A stretch of 64,000 nucleotides of DNA from Caulobacter sp. Root343 (GTDB taxonomy: Bacteria > Pseudomonadota > Alphaproteobacteria > Caulobacterales > Caulobacteraceae): the NCBI RefSeq assembly GCF_001425745.1, contig NZ_LMDF01000007.1, positions 596,973-660,972 on the forward strand, in the 5' to 3' direction. Of the stretch, positions 8,993-18,687 are shown piece after piece (positions within the stretch are counted from its first letter, which is position 1; every line of letters starts with the position of its first letter). Position numbers and translations under genes: made by a program. The notes under the pieces were generated by a model. The model was not told the DNA's origin, searched no databases, and saw nothing but the letters and a program-made list of their open reading frames with translations.

Positions 8993-10744
8993 ATGAGCGA
9001 CAACAAAAGCCAAGTCTCGCCCGTCGGTCTGGTTCTGGAGGCCGCACTCGACGCCATGGTCGTCGTAAGCGCCGATGGCCGAGTGCGCAATTGGAACCAA
9101 CAAGCCGAAGCGATCTTCGGCTGGAGCCGCGACGAAGCCCTGGACCGCCAGATCGACGATCTCATTGTTCCCGAACCGGACCAGGGGGCCAGCGGCGAGG
9201 ACGTGCCTAGGTATCCGGAGACCGGGTTGACGGCGATCGTGGGGCGTCGCGTCGAAGGCGTGGCGGTTCATCGCCACGGCCGCACCTTTCCTGTTGAACT
9301 TTCGTTCTCGAAAATCGACGAGGGCGGCAAGCCCGCGTTCATCGGCGTCATCCGCGACATCTCTGATCGCCTGAGCGAGCGGCGGGCGCTCAAGGCCGAA
9401 CGCGATCGAAACCAGAGCGTGTTGGACAACATGCTCGACGCGTTCGTGCTGTTGGATTGGGACCTGCGCGTGCTTCAGGTCAATCAGGCGGCGCTGCGCA
9501 TGGAAGGGCGCTCTGCGGAATCGATGCTGGGCAGAGCGCACGGAGACATTTGGCCCGGCCCGGCGGCCGAAGCGCTGCGGCGTAGATACCGATCGTCGAT
9601 GCGTCGCCAGGAGGCGCTGTTCTTCGAAGAACAGTGGCGTGACGCGCGCGGGGTCATGTGGTTGGAAATTCGCACGCAGCCGACGCCGGAAGGGCTCGCG
9701 ATATTCTATCGCGATGTCAGCAAGCGCAAAAAAGCCGAGGCGATCCTCAAGGCGAGCGAAACGCGGCTGCGCACCCTGGCCAATGTCGTGCCGGCGATGG
9801 TGTGGATGTCTTCGGACCAAGGCGACGTCGAGTTTCTCAATGAGCGCTGGTTTGCGTTCACCGGCGCGGAGCCGAGCCAAGACGATCCGGCCGTGCTCTC
9901 CTTCCTGCACCCCGACGATGTGCCGCGTGTCGCCACGCTCTGGGCAGCGGCCTTCGAGCGAGGGGAGGGGTTCGCCTCCGAGCTTCGAATACGTCGTGGC
10001 GACGGCCAGTTTCGGTGGTTCCTGTCCCGCGCCGAGCCGGTTCGGACGCCGAAGGGAAGCGTTTCCGGCTGGATTGGCGCGAGCATCGATATCGATGATC
10101 AGCGAATGGCCCATGAGCGCTTGAAATTGATGGTCAACGAGCTGAACCATCGCGTGAAGAACAACCTGGCGGCGGTTCAGGCGCTCGCCGCCCAGACCTT
10201 TCGCGGCGTCGACCCGCTGCCGAATGCGCGCGAAGCGTTCACGGCGCGGCTGGTCGCCCTTGGCAAGGCGCATGACATCCTGACGCGAAAGCAGTGGGAG
10301 GGCACCCAACTGATCGACATCGCTCGGGAGGTCCTGGCGCCCAATATTCCGGAGGCCGAGGCCGTAACCATCGAGGGCCCGCCCGTCTCGCTGGGGCCTA
10401 ACGCCGCGCTCACATTGTCGATGGCGCTCCACGAACTCGTCACCAACGCGCTGAAGTACGGCGCGCTTTCGATGCCGGGGGGACGCGTAGCTCTGCGCTG
10501 GCGCGTTGACCTGGGAACCAAGCTGCGCCTGACCTGGGTTGAGACCGGCGGGCCTAAGGTCTCGCCACCGACCTCGATGGGGTTTGGCGCGCGTCTGCTC
10601 ACGCGCAGTCTGGCCGCCGAGCTGCGCGGCGTGGTCAGTATCGACTATCAAGCAGACGGTATCGTATGCACGATCGAGGCCCCGCTCCAAGACGGCCGTC
10701 TTGGTCCGCCGGCGACGATGACCTTCGATGAGGCGCCGATCTGA
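8993..10744 (+). CDS. PAS-domain HWE-family sensor histidine kinase, cytoplasmic
   Basis: A 583-residue soluble sensor kinase. The start at 8993 is chosen over an ATG 12 bp upstream because that segment forms a GGAAGAGG ribosome site. Three PAS domains are visible: about 10-125 (with a PAC ending IGVIRDISDR), 140-250 and 260-375 (with HPDDVPR). The HWE kinase region begins with His386 in NELNHRVKNN, followed by LHELVTNALKYGALS and WVETGGPKV, the residues that define the family. There is no membrane segment. HWE kinases in alphaproteobacteria usually feed light, redox or general-stress signalling; no response regulator lies next to it, so the partner is unknown. It is divergent from the MHYT kinase, whose catalytic part it resembles. 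Confidence 0.92.
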   Translation: MSDNKSQVSPVGLVLEAALDAMVVVSADGRVRNWNQQAEAIFGWSRDEALDRQIDDLIVPEPDQGASGEDVPRYPETGLTAIVGRRVEGVAVHRHGRTFPVELSFSKIDEGGKPAFIGVIRDISDRLSERRALKAERDRNQSVLDNMLDAFVLLDWDLRVLQVNQAALRMEGRSAESMLGRAHGDIWPGPAAEALRRRYRSSMRRQEALFFEEQWRDARGVMWLEIRTQPTPEGLAIFYRDVSKRKKAEAILKASETRLRTLANVVPAMVWMSSDQGDVEFLNERWFAFTGAEPSQDDPAVLSFLHPDDVPRVATLWAAAFERGEGFASELRIRRGDGQFRWFLSRAEPVRTPKGSVSGWIGASIDIDDQRMAHERLKLMVNELNHRVKNNLAAVQALAAQTFRGVDPLPNAREAFTARLVALGKAHDILTRKQWEGTQLIDIAREVLAPNIPEAEAVTIEGPPVSLGPNAALTLSMALHELVTNALKYGALSMPGGRVALRWRVDLGTKLRLTWVETGGPKVSPPTSMGFGARLLTRSLAAELRGVVSIDYQADGIVCTIEAPLQDGRLGPPATMTFDEAPI

Positions 10745-10887
10745 AGGTCCACGTCCTGGAATGATCCCAGAGCCCGCAACTGGCGCAGTGTGGCGCTACA
10801 TCTTCGCGATCGTTCGAGACTACAAGCTGAACGATAGACCATGGCTGGCGCGCCCTATGTCCATCTGGGGCGGCGGCGGGAGGCGTC

Positions 10888-11112
10888 TTATTCATCCGTG
10901 GATTGCCGGCGCGGCCGGCCTAGCCGGGTGAGCGCCATGACAGGACGGATTTCAAAATAGCCACCGCGGTCCTGCGCCATGGTCAGTACAGGGGCGGGGG
11001 CTTGGCCTTCCTCTGTCCATCTCTGGTGCGTGTAGTGCGCCAGGCGGCGCATCTGTTCAGCCGCCGAAACCGCCGTGGCCTGCAACAACAGCGCCGCGAC
11101 TATGACGGCCCT
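10888..11112 (-). pseudogene. 5' remnant of a beta-propeller (Reg_prop) sensor histidine kinase
   Basis: Read on the minus strand, the frame gives a hydrophobic signal-like segment (RAVIVAALLLQATAVSAAEQ) followed by LAHYTHQRWTEEG and then APAPVLTMAQDRGGY. This matches the start of secreted two-component-system proteins whose periplasmic beta-propeller begins with 'YTH..W....G.P.....Q..DGYLW.GT'. The match fails after GGY, where the GT.GL.RFDG repeat should continue, and the frame stops at 10888. There is no ATG, GTG or TTG before the signal segment. It is most likely a deletion relic of a kinase of over 900 residues. The resemblance is from memory of the family; the truncation is seen directly. 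Confidence 0.55.
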
Positions 11113-11553
11113 TGATCGATCGCACGGCGAGATCCGCCCTTTCCCAGACTCCGCGGTCCGGAGCAGGCGGTCATTGCCGCTCTTTGGGCGCGCAATGGCA
11201 AGCCCCAGTTAGGGGGCGAAGCGCCTACTCATTGGGACGCGATGGGCGTGGAGCCGGCTTTCTGACGATGGTCCGCCATCGGTTCTTTCCGGCCAACCGT
11301 CCTAGTGAATGCCGTGTTTCTGGAGTGGCGCAGCGAGCCCGTCTCAATCGCCCGCTGGGGGCATTTCGCTATCACCTTGCAGCGCGCGACCGTCGCGCTC
11401 GCACGTTCGTTTCTTCGAAGCATCAGCTTTGTCCGCGGTGCATCGCGATCCATAGGCGCTTCTCTTCATTGGGCTGGCTTTCTTGGCGGCTTCTTTGAAG
11501 GCCTCGACGCCGTCATTCTTCGGCTGCGCCTATCAACTCTTCCAAAAAATCGT

Positions 11554-11682
11554 TTAGCGCTCCGAAGGCGCATCGGACAGCGTGACTTCGAGGTCAACGA
11601 CAACGTTGTCGTTCGCCGGTGGCCTCACCGAAGCAGAGCATTGGCGATGAGCGGACCTGTCTGAACAGGCTTCCTCGATCAC
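11554..11682 (-). pseudogene. Possible short coding relic with PPANDN-type C-terminus
   Basis: The minus strand reads about 42 residues from a GTG at 11682 to a stop at 11554, ending RPPANDNVVVDLEVTLSDAPSER. 'PPANDN' near the C-terminus is a familiar pattern in small alphaproteobacterial proteins. There is no credible ribosome site, and it lies across the leader of the plus-strand TBDR gene. It may be a relic of a lost gene or chance. Confidence 0.2.
11596..11613. repeat. 18-bp perfect palindrome upstream of TBDR gene
   Basis: AACGACAACGTTGTCGTT is a perfect inverted repeat with a central CG, 110 bp before the TBDR start at 11724. The shape suits a LacI-type operator. The same bases also read as the codons for Asn-Asp-Asn-Val-Val-Val in the possible relic on the other strand, so the symmetry may be incidental. 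Confidence 0.3.
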
Positions 11683-11723
11683 CTTTGATTCAAAAGAAAA
11701 AAAGACAAAAGGGGGAGTATGAA

Positions 11724-14639
11724 ATGCCCATCGGGAGAACCCGTCGGACCGTGTTCAATCTGCTGGTCGGGGCGTCGTCGATCGCCCTGGTCTGCGCTTC
11801 GCCGGCATGGAGCCAGGAGCGCGTCACGGCGTCGGATCAAGCCAGGACCGGCACCGCAACGAAGAGCGACCCCAAGGCCGACCGGGCGGCCGTGGTCGAG
11901 GAAGTCGTCGTGGTCGCCACGGGGACCAACATCGCCGGCGTCAAGGCGGTCGGCAGCGAGACGGTGACCCTCACCGCGGAGGACATCCGCGCCACCGGCC
12001 TCACCGACATCCAGCAGGTGCTGCGCACCATGCCGCAGATACAGAGCACGCCCAATTCGGGCGGCTCGGGCCTGAACTTCCGCGAAGGCGGCACGACCGG
12101 CTACGGCGGCAACCCCACCCAGGGCACGGCCGTCAACATCCGCGGGATCGGCTATGGCGCGACCCTGACCCTGGTCGACGGCCGCCGGGTGGCGCCCAGC
12201 GGCGCCTCCGACGCCTTCACCGAAGCGATCCAGGTGCCGATCGCCGCCCTGGAGCGCGTGGACGTGATCGCCGACGGCGCGTCGGCCATCTATGGCGCGG
12301 ACGCCGTCAGCGGCGTGATCAACTACGTGCTGCGCAAGACCTACGACGGGGCGGAGGTTTCCGTCCGCGCCAATACGAACCGCTTCTCCGAGGAGATCGG
12401 CGCGGCGTTCACGGTCGGCTCGCATTGGGACAATCGGCTGGGTCGCGGCAACGTCATCCTGACGGGCGACGCCATGCGCCGCACGCGCGGCAAGCGTTCG
12501 GAAAGCCCGTTCCTGATGCAGGACCTGCGGCGCTTCGGCGGCCAGGACAACCGCGTGCTGAACGGCGCGATTTCGTCAGGCGGGGTTGGCAATCTGGTGG
12601 TCAGCCAGAACGGCGCCGGCGGAACGACCTATACCTACTATGGCCTGCCGATCGGGGCCGGAACGGGCGTGACGGCCGCGCGGCTGACCGGGACCACCCT
12701 GGTCGACACGGCCGACTACAACGACTACCTGCCGGACGTGAAGCGACAGCAGTTCTCGCTGTTCCTGAACCAGGAACTGAGCAGCTGGCTGACGGCCTAT
12801 TACGAAGGCTTCTACACCCATCGCAAGACCTCGACCTTCCAGTACGACCCCAACACCGGCAGCAGCATCACCGTCTGCGCGGGGACGCCGTTCTATGTCA
12901 CGGGCGTTACGGGGACGCCCGGCTCGGCCACGGCCAACTGCCCGGGCGGCGGCGAGACCTTCGACATCAACTTCAACCGCTATGTCGGGCCGACCGAGAC
13001 CTACAACCCCAACACCGCCTACACCCAGACCGTCGGCCTGTCGGCCACGCTGCCGGGCGGCTGGAAGGGCGAGGCCTATTATACGGGCGGCCTCGACCGC
13101 ACCTGCGGCATCTGCAACCTCGGCAAGAACGTCAATCTCGACGCCTTCGCGGCTCAGGTGAACGCGGGGACGCTGAACCCGTTCAGCACCGCGCCCTTGA
13201 CCTCGGCCCAGCTGGCCAGCTTCACCGGCTCGAACGTCCAGTACAGCCGCAACGTGATGAGCGACGCGGTGGTGAAGTTCAACGGGCCGCTGTTCCACCT
13301 GCCCGGTGGGACGGTGCGCGCGGCCGTGGGCGCGGAATATTCCGACCAGCACGAAAGTCTGACCAACGGGGCCAGTCGCGGCGCGGCCAATGTCTTCGGG
13401 ATCGACAACCGCTCCGACGAGACCCGGCGGGTCAAGTCGTTCTTCGCGGAGATCTATGTGCCGATCGTCGGGCCGGACAACGCGATCCCCCTGGTCCAGA
13501 GCCTGGCGATCGACCTGGCGGGCCGCTACGACGACTATTCCGACTTCGGCGACACCACCAATCCGAAGGTCGGCCTGACCTGGAACGTCAGCGACACCCT
13601 GGCCGTGCGGGCCTCGGCCGGCACCTCGTTCCGCGCCCCGACCCTGACGGACAAGAGTCCCGTGGTCTATTCGGCCGAGCTGGTCGGCCTGCCCACGGTC
13701 AATAATTCCGGCGATCCCGCGATCGGAGCCCTGTTTCCCGGCTACACCAGCGCCCTGGTCGCCCTGGGCAACAATCCCGACCTGCGGCCGGAAACGGCCG
13801 ACACCCTGTCGGTCGGCGTCGACATCACCCCGCCGGCGCTGCGCGGCCTGCGGATCTCGGGGACCTACTATCGGATCGACTACCAGAACCAGATCTCGAA
13901 CCCGAACCGCGACCTCTATCTGGCGAGTTCCGCCAATCGGGCCGCGTTCGCCAAGTACATCACGCCGATCAGCAATCCAGCCGGCTGCGTGGCCAGCAAT
14001 CCGGCCACCTACGATCCGAAGCTGCGCGACTACCTGGCCGGCCGGATCGCCGACTACGTGGTGCCCATCAGCGGCGGCTATTGCCAGATCAACGTGATCC
14101 TCGACGCCCGCAAGACCAACCTGGCCTCGACCTTCCAGGACGGCTTCGACCTACAGGCCAGCTATCTCTTCGACACTGGTTGGGGGCGATGGAACCTTGG
14201 CGGGTCGATCACCAAGATCCTGCACAACAAGGTCAAGGCCTCGCCGTCGGTGGCCGAGATCGACCGCCTGGACCAGCTCTACTATCCGATCAGCCTGCGC
14301 GGCCGGGCGAACCTGGGCTGGAACCGGGGCGGCTGGAGCGCCAACCTGTTCCTCAACTATGTCGGCGACTACGCCAACACCGCGCCACTGACGGTCAACA
14401 CCGTGGTGATCGGCGATCCCAAGGTCGGCGCCTGGACAACCTTCGACCTGGGCCTGGCCTACATGGTCCCGCGGGATCGCGGCCCCGCTTGGCTGAAGGG
14501 CGTGCGCGCCTCGCTCAACATCCAGAACCTGGCGAACAGGGATCCGCCGGTGGTCCTGACGGCCGGCGGCGCCTACGACGGCAGCGCTCACAACGTGCTC
14601 GGCCGCCAGTGGTCGCTGCAGATCAGCAAGACGTTCTGA
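11724..14639 (+). CDS. TonB-dependent outer-membrane receptor
   Basis: A 971-residue TBDR. The start at 11724 is preceded by GGGGGAG and opens a signal peptide (to about residue 30, ending PAWSQ). A longer in-frame extension back to 11619 has no signal character. A TonB-box-like EEVVVVATG is followed by a plug domain with TAEDIRATGLTDIQQVLRTMP and VNIRGIG. The long barrel ends in a C-terminal Phe. The plug resembles receptors often annotated for iron complexes or oligosaccharides. Because the next two genes encode a carboxylesterase and a GH3 enzyme, an acylated plant glycoside or oligosaccharide is the more likely ligand. It is first gene of a three-gene operon. Confidence 0.93.
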   Translation: MPIGRTRRTVFNLLVGASSIALVCASPAWSQERVTASDQARTGTATKSDPKADRAAVVEEVVVVATGTNIAGVKAVGSETVTLTAEDIRATGLTDIQQVLRTMPQIQSTPNSGGSGLNFREGGTTGYGGNPTQGTAVNIRGIGYGATLTLVDGRRVAPSGASDAFTEAIQVPIAALERVDVIADGASAIYGADAVSGVINYVLRKTYDGAEVSVRANTNRFSEEIGAAFTVGSHWDNRLGRGNVILTGDAMRRTRGKRSESPFLMQDLRRFGGQDNRVLNGAISSGGVGNLVVSQNGAGGTTYTYYGLPIGAGTGVTAARLTGTTLVDTADYNDYLPDVKRQQFSLFLNQELSSWLTAYYEGFYTHRKTSTFQYDPNTGSSITVCAGTPFYVTGVTGTPGSATANCPGGGETFDINFNRYVGPTETYNPNTAYTQTVGLSATLPGGWKGEAYYTGGLDRTCGICNLGKNVNLDAFAAQVNAGTLNPFSTAPLTSAQLASFTGSNVQYSRNVMSDAVVKFNGPLFHLPGGTVRAAVGAEYSDQHESLTNGASRGAANVFGIDNRSDETRRVKSFFAEIYVPIVGPDNAIPLVQSLAIDLAGRYDDYSDFGDTTNPKVGLTWNVSDTLAVRASAGTSFRAPTLTDKSPVVYSAELVGLPTVNNSGDPAIGALFPGYTSALVALGNNPDLRPETADTLSVGVDITPPALRGLRISGTYYRIDYQNQISNPNRDLYLASSANRAAFAKYITPISNPAGCVASNPATYDPKLRDYLAGRIADYVVPISGGYCQINVILDARKTNLASTFQDGFDLQASYLFDTGWGRWNLGGSITKILHNKVKASPSVAEIDRLDQLYYPISLRGRANLGWNRGGWSANLFLNYVGDYANTAPLTVNTVVIGDPKVGAWTTFDLGLAYMVPRDRGPAWLKGVRASLNIQNLANRDPPVVLTAGGAYDGSAHNVLGRQWSLQISKTF

Positions 14640-14707
14640 TCCGCCGCGCGGGTTGAGCTTTCAGTGTGACATGCGGCGCCCGACCGGGCGCCTCGGGAGA
14701 AACGAAG

Positions 14708-16315
14708 ATGAGAATGGTTTTGTGGGTTTCGGCCTGCGCCCTGGCCTTGGGCGTCGGAACCGCCGGCGCGGCGCCCGTTTCGGACGTGGTGACGATCGGC
14801 GCGGGAAAGATCCAGGGCGCGGTCGACGACGGCGTCCTGTCGTTCAAGGGCGTTCCTTTCGCTCAGCCGCCGGTGGGCGAACTGCGCTGGCGCGCGCCGC
14901 AGCCGGCCAAGCCGTGGACGGGCGTGCGTCCGGCTACGGCCTATGGCGCCGACTGCATGCAGCAGCCGTTCCCTAGCGACGCGGCGCCTCTGGGCACGAA
15001 GCCGGCCGAGGACTGCCTGGTCGCTAACGTCTGGCGGCCGGCGGGGGCCGCGGCCAAGAAGCTGCCGATCATGGTCTGGATCTATGGCGGCGGCTTCGTG
15101 AACGGCGGTAGCTCGCCGTCGGTCTATGACGGAAGCCAGTTCGCCCGCCGGGGCGTCGTCTTCGTCAGCTTCAACTATCGCCTGGGCCGGTTCGGCTTCT
15201 TCGGCCACCCCGCGCTGACCGCCGCCAACGCCGACGGCGGGCGCCTGGGCAACTACGGCTACATGGACCAGATCGCGGCCCTGAAATGGGTCAAGGAGAA
15301 CGCCGCGGCGTTCGGCGGCGATCCCGACAACGTCACCGTGTTCGGCGAGTCCGCCGGCGGCGGCTCGACGCACATGCTGCTGACCTCGCCGGAGTCCAAG
15401 GGCCTGTTCCAGAAGGCGGCGATCATGTCCGGCGGCGGCCGGGGCAGCCTGATGGGGCCGCGGCGCCTCAGCCAGGACCTGCCGGGCGTTCCGTCCGCCG
15501 AGACGATCGGCGTCAACTTCGCCAAATCCGTGGGGATCGAGGGGACCGGGCCGGAGGCGCTGGCCGCCCTGCGCGCCCTGCCGGCCGAGAAGGTGCTGGC
15601 GGGCTTGAACATGGCCGCCATGTTCAATCCCAACGGCCCGCCGACCTACGGTGGCCCGATGATGGACGGCAAGATCGTGGTCGCCGACCCCGAGGCCGCC
15701 TACCGCGCCGGGACCCAGGTGAAGGGGCCGGTCATGGTCGGGGCGACCAGCGCCGACATCGGCTTCGGCTTCGCCCAGACCAAGGACCAGGTGTTCGACC
15801 CGTTCGGCCCGCTGAAGGACGCGGCCAAGGCCGCTTACGACCCCGCCGGCGACGCCGACGTGCGCCTGGTCGCCTACAAGGTGGCGATGGACAAGATGAT
15901 GGTCGAGTCCGCCCGGTTCGTGGCCAAGGTCATCTCGGCCCAAGGCGTCCCGGCCTACGAGTACCGGTTCTCCTACGTCGCCGACTCGATGAAGGGCGAG
16001 TGGAAGATGGGGGCGCCGCACGCCACCGACATTCCCTACGTCTTCGACACCGTGAAGGCCAAGTACGGCGCGGCCCTGACCGCCAAGGACGCGGCCATCG
16101 CCAAGGCCGCCAATGCCTATTTCGCCAACTTCGCCAAGACCGGTGATCCGAACGGGCCAGGTCTGGCCAAATGGCCAGCCTACGACGCCAAGGCCGACGT
16201 CCTGATGGACTTTGGCGCGGACGGCGTGGCGACCGCCAAGTCGGAGCCTTGGAAGGCGCGCATGGACGTCACGGAGGCGGCCGCCAAGCCGTCGACCGCG
16301 ACCGCCGGCCGGTAG
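14708..16315 (+). CDS. Type B carboxylesterase, secreted
   Basis: A 535-residue serine esterase of the cholinesterase-like (type B) family. The start at 14708 has GGGAGA upstream and a signal peptide to about residue 22. Diagnostic features are the oxyanion-hole IYGGGF near 125-130, the nucleophile Ser215 in VFGESAGGGS and the catalytic His in the segment GAPHATDIPYVF. It cleaves carboxylic esters, plausibly acyl, feruloyl or acetyl decorations on sugars. It lies 68 bp after the TBDR and 14 bp before the GH3 gene, so a de-esterify-then-deglycosylate sequence is the simplest reading. Substrate is inferred. Confidence 0.92.
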   Translation: MRMVLWVSACALALGVGTAGAAPVSDVVTIGAGKIQGAVDDGVLSFKGVPFAQPPVGELRWRAPQPAKPWTGVRPATAYGADCMQQPFPSDAAPLGTKPAEDCLVANVWRPAGAAAKKLPIMVWIYGGGFVNGGSSPSVYDGSQFARRGVVFVSFNYRLGRFGFFGHPALTAANADGGRLGNYGYMDQIAALKWVKENAAAFGGDPDNVTVFGESAGGGSTHMLLTSPESKGLFQKAAIMSGGGRGSLMGPRRLSQDLPGVPSAETIGVNFAKSVGIEGTGPEALAALRALPAEKVLAGLNMAAMFNPNGPPTYGGPMMDGKIVVADPEAAYRAGTQVKGPVMVGATSADIGFGFAQTKDQVFDPFGPLKDAAKAAYDPAGDADVRLVAYKVAMDKMMVESARFVAKVISAQGVPAYEYRFSYVADSMKGEWKMGAPHATDIPYVFDTVKAKYGAALTAKDAAIAKAANAYFANFAKTGDPNGPGLAKWPAYDAKADVLMDFGADGVATAKSEPWKARMDVTEAAAKPSTATAGR

Positions 16316-16329
16316 GGCGAGGAGAACCC

Positions 16330-18585
16330 ATGTTGCGACACATGCTTCTGGGCGGCGCGACGGCCTGCGCCGCGCTCGCCTTGGCTTGCCAGTCCTCGGC
16401 CCAGGCCCCTCCGGCCGAGCGCTCCTGGATGAACACCAAGCTTTCACCGGAAGAGCGCGCCCGGTTGCTCGACCAGGCCCTGACCGAGGACGAGCGCTAC
16501 GGGCTGTTGCACGGCGTCATGCCGCTGCCGTTCTTCCCCGGGGCCAAGATCCCCGAGGACGCCGTCCCAGGCGCGGGCTATGTCGCGGGCATTCCACGAC
16601 TGGGTGTGCCGCCTCTGCGCGAGACCGACGCCAGCCTGGGCGTCGCCAATCCCGGTGGGGTGCGCAAGGGCGATACGGCGACGGCCCTGCCGGCGGGCCT
16701 GGCCCTGGCCGCCAGCTGGAACCCGGACAACGCCTATGCCGGCGGCGCGGTGGTCGGCGAGGAGGCCGCGCGGAAGGGCTTCAACGTCCTGCTGGGCGGC
16801 GGCCTGAACCTGGCTGCTGAACCGCGCAACGGCCGCAACTTCGAGTATCTCGGCGAGGATCCGTTGCTGGCCGGGACCCTGGCCGGGGCGGCGGTGCGGG
16901 GCGTCCAGGACCGTCACGTCGTCTCGACCGTCAAGCACTTCGCCCTCAACGATCAGGAGACCGGGCGCAACGTCGTCAACGCCGTGATCGACGAGCAGGG
17001 CCTGCGCCAAGGCGAGCTGCTGGCCTTCCAGTTCGCGATCGAGAAGGGCCAGCCTGGCTCGGTGATGTGCGCCTACAACAAGGTCAACGGCCACTATGCC
17101 TGCGACAACGACCTCCTGCTCAACAAGGTGCTGAAGGGCGACTGGGCCTGGCCGGGCTGGGTGATGTCCGACTGGGGCGCGGTTCCCGGCATCCGCGCCG
17201 CCGCCAACGGCCTGGACCAGCAGTCCGGCGCGCAGCTGGATCGGCAGGTCTGGTTCGACAAGCCGCTGCGCGAGGCCGTCGGCAAGGGCGAGGTCGCGGA
17301 GGCCAGGATCCATGACATGTCGCGCCGGATCCTGCGCTCGATGTTCGCGGTCGGCCTGTTCGACACCGCGTCGCGCCAGGGACAGCCGGTCGACTACCTA
17401 GCCGGCGCCAAGGTTTCCAGGACCACGGCCGAGCAGGGCATCGTGCTGCTGAAGAACGACCGGGGCCTGCTGCCCCTGGCCAAGGGCGCCCGGAAGATCG
17501 TGGTGGTCGGCGGCTACGCCGACACGGGCGTGCTATCCGGCGGCGGTTCGGCCCAGGTGATCACCGGAACCGGCAACGCCGCCGCCGTTCCGGTGGGAGG
17601 CGAGGGGCCTTTGGCCGCCTTCGCCTCGCAAGTTTATCACCCGTCGTCGCCGTTGAAGGCGATCAAGGCCAAGCTCGGCAAGGAGACCATGGTCCGCTTC
17701 TCCGACGGGCGCTATCCGTCGGAGGCGGCGGCCCTGGCCAAGGACGCGGACCTGGCGATCGTCTTCGTGACCCAGTGGATGATGGAATCGATCGACGCCG
17801 GCGACCTGTCCCTGCCTTCGGGACAGGACGGTCTGGTGGCCGCCGTGGCCGCCGCCAATCCCAACACCATCGTGGTGCTGGAGACCGGCGGGCCGGTGCT
17901 GATGCCCTGGCTGGACCAGGTCGGCGCGGTGGTCGAGGCTTGGTACCCTGGCGTCAAGGGCGGCGAGGCGATCGCGGACGTGCTGTTCGGCGACGTCAAC
18001 CCGTCGGGGCGGCTGCCAATCACCTTCCCCGCCTCGCTCGACCAGCTCCCCAACCGCCAGGTCGCCGGCTTCGGCTATCTGGGTCCCAGCTTCACCGATC
18101 CGCCCGAGGTCGTCGCCGAAAAGACCAAGAGCTTCGACGCCCCGCACCCGCAGGGGTCGGACATCGGCTATCGCTGGTATGCCCGCAAGGGCTTCAAGCC
18201 GTTGTTCCCGTTCGGCCACGGCCTGTCTTACGGCCGCTTTTCCTATGGCGCGCTAAAGGTCGCGGGCGGCGATACGATCACCGCCAGTTTCGACATCACC
18301 AATACCGGCGACAGACCCGGCGCCGACGTGCCGCAAGTCTATCTGACCGCGCGCTCGGGAGCCCCGGAGCTGCGATTGCTAGGCTGGTCGCGCGTCGAAC
18401 TGCGGCCGGGTGAGACCAAGCGCGTCACCATCACCGCCGATCGCCGACTGCTGGCCGACTTCGACGTCAAGGCGCGGGGCTGGCGGATCGACGCGGGAAC
18501 CTACGAGGTGGCCGTCGGCGCCTCGGCGGCCGCCTTGGACGCCAAGGCGGCCGTGAAGGTCAAGGCCGCGAAATTGAAACCCTGA
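16330..18585 (+). CDS. Glycoside hydrolase family 3 beta-glucosidase, secreted
   Basis: A 751-residue GH3 enzyme. The start at 16330 follows a GGCGAGGAG ribosome site. A signal peptide ends near SSAQA (residues 22-25). The barrel domain includes GEDPLLAG, VKHFALND (about 201-208) and the nucleophile Asp281 in the canonical WVMSDWGAV. The second domain (VLLKNDRGLLPL onward, with GQDGLV and EAWYPGVKGGEAIADVLFG) supplies the acid/base region. A fibronectin III-like domain closes the protein at about 655-740. It is shorter and closer to classical beta-glucosidases than the GH3 at 522-2999. Last gene of the TBDR-esterase-GH3 operon, followed by a strong terminator. Confidence 0.94.
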   Translation: MLRHMLLGGATACAALALACQSSAQAPPAERSWMNTKLSPEERARLLDQALTEDERYGLLHGVMPLPFFPGAKIPEDAVPGAGYVAGIPRLGVPPLRETDASLGVANPGGVRKGDTATALPAGLALAASWNPDNAYAGGAVVGEEAARKGFNVLLGGGLNLAAEPRNGRNFEYLGEDPLLAGTLAGAAVRGVQDRHVVSTVKHFALNDQETGRNVVNAVIDEQGLRQGELLAFQFAIEKGQPGSVMCAYNKVNGHYACDNDLLLNKVLKGDWAWPGWVMSDWGAVPGIRAAANGLDQQSGAQLDRQVWFDKPLREAVGKGEVAEARIHDMSRRILRSMFAVGLFDTASRQGQPVDYLAGAKVSRTTAEQGIVLLKNDRGLLPLAKGARKIVVVGGYADTGVLSGGGSAQVITGTGNAAAVPVGGEGPLAAFASQVYHPSSPLKAIKAKLGKETMVRFSDGRYPSEAAALAKDADLAIVFVTQWMMESIDAGDLSLPSGQDGLVAAVAAANPNTIVVLETGGPVLMPWLDQVGAVVEAWYPGVKGGEAIADVLFGDVNPSGRLPITFPASLDQLPNRQVAGFGYLGPSFTDPPEVVAEKTKSFDAPHPQGSDIGYRWYARKGFKPLFPFGHGLSYGRFSYGALKVAGGDTITASFDITNTGDRPGADVPQVYLTARSGAPELRLLGWSRVELRPGETKRVTITADRRLLADFDVKARGWRIDAGTYEVAVGASAAALDAKAAVKVKAAKLKP

Positions 18586-18604
18586 GCGCCTGTCCTGCGC
18601 TTTG

Positions 18605-18641
18605 ACGGCCGCCCGTTCCTCCGCGGGCGGCCGTTCTTTTT
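18605..18641 (+). terminator. Rho-independent terminator of the TBDR-esterase-GH3 operon
   Basis: An 11-bp perfect stem (ACGGCCGCCCG at 18605-18615 with CGGGCGGCCGT at 18624-18634), an 8-nt loop and a following TTCTTTTT tract. It starts 20 bp after the GH3 stop. Confidence 0.93.
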
Positions 18642-18687
18642 CACGGTGTGGCAAGGCGGCGGGCGAGCCTACGCCGCCGCCGTGGGA

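Larger units (their letters stand above)
10745..11723. other. Decayed intergenic region
   Basis: Nearly 1 kb between the PAS kinase and the next TBDR. It contains the sensor-kinase remnant at 10888-11112, a possible short minus-strand coding relic at 11554-11682 and an 18-bp palindrome at 11596-11613. The A-rich stretch just before 11724 is the leader of the TBDR gene. No complete gene is supported here. Confidence 0.5.

Noticed and set aside
11596..11613. 18-bp palindrome as a certain LacI operator
   Set aside because: Kept only as a low-confidence repeat, because the same bases fit the codons of a NDNVVV peptide in a possible coding relic and no partner site is seen.
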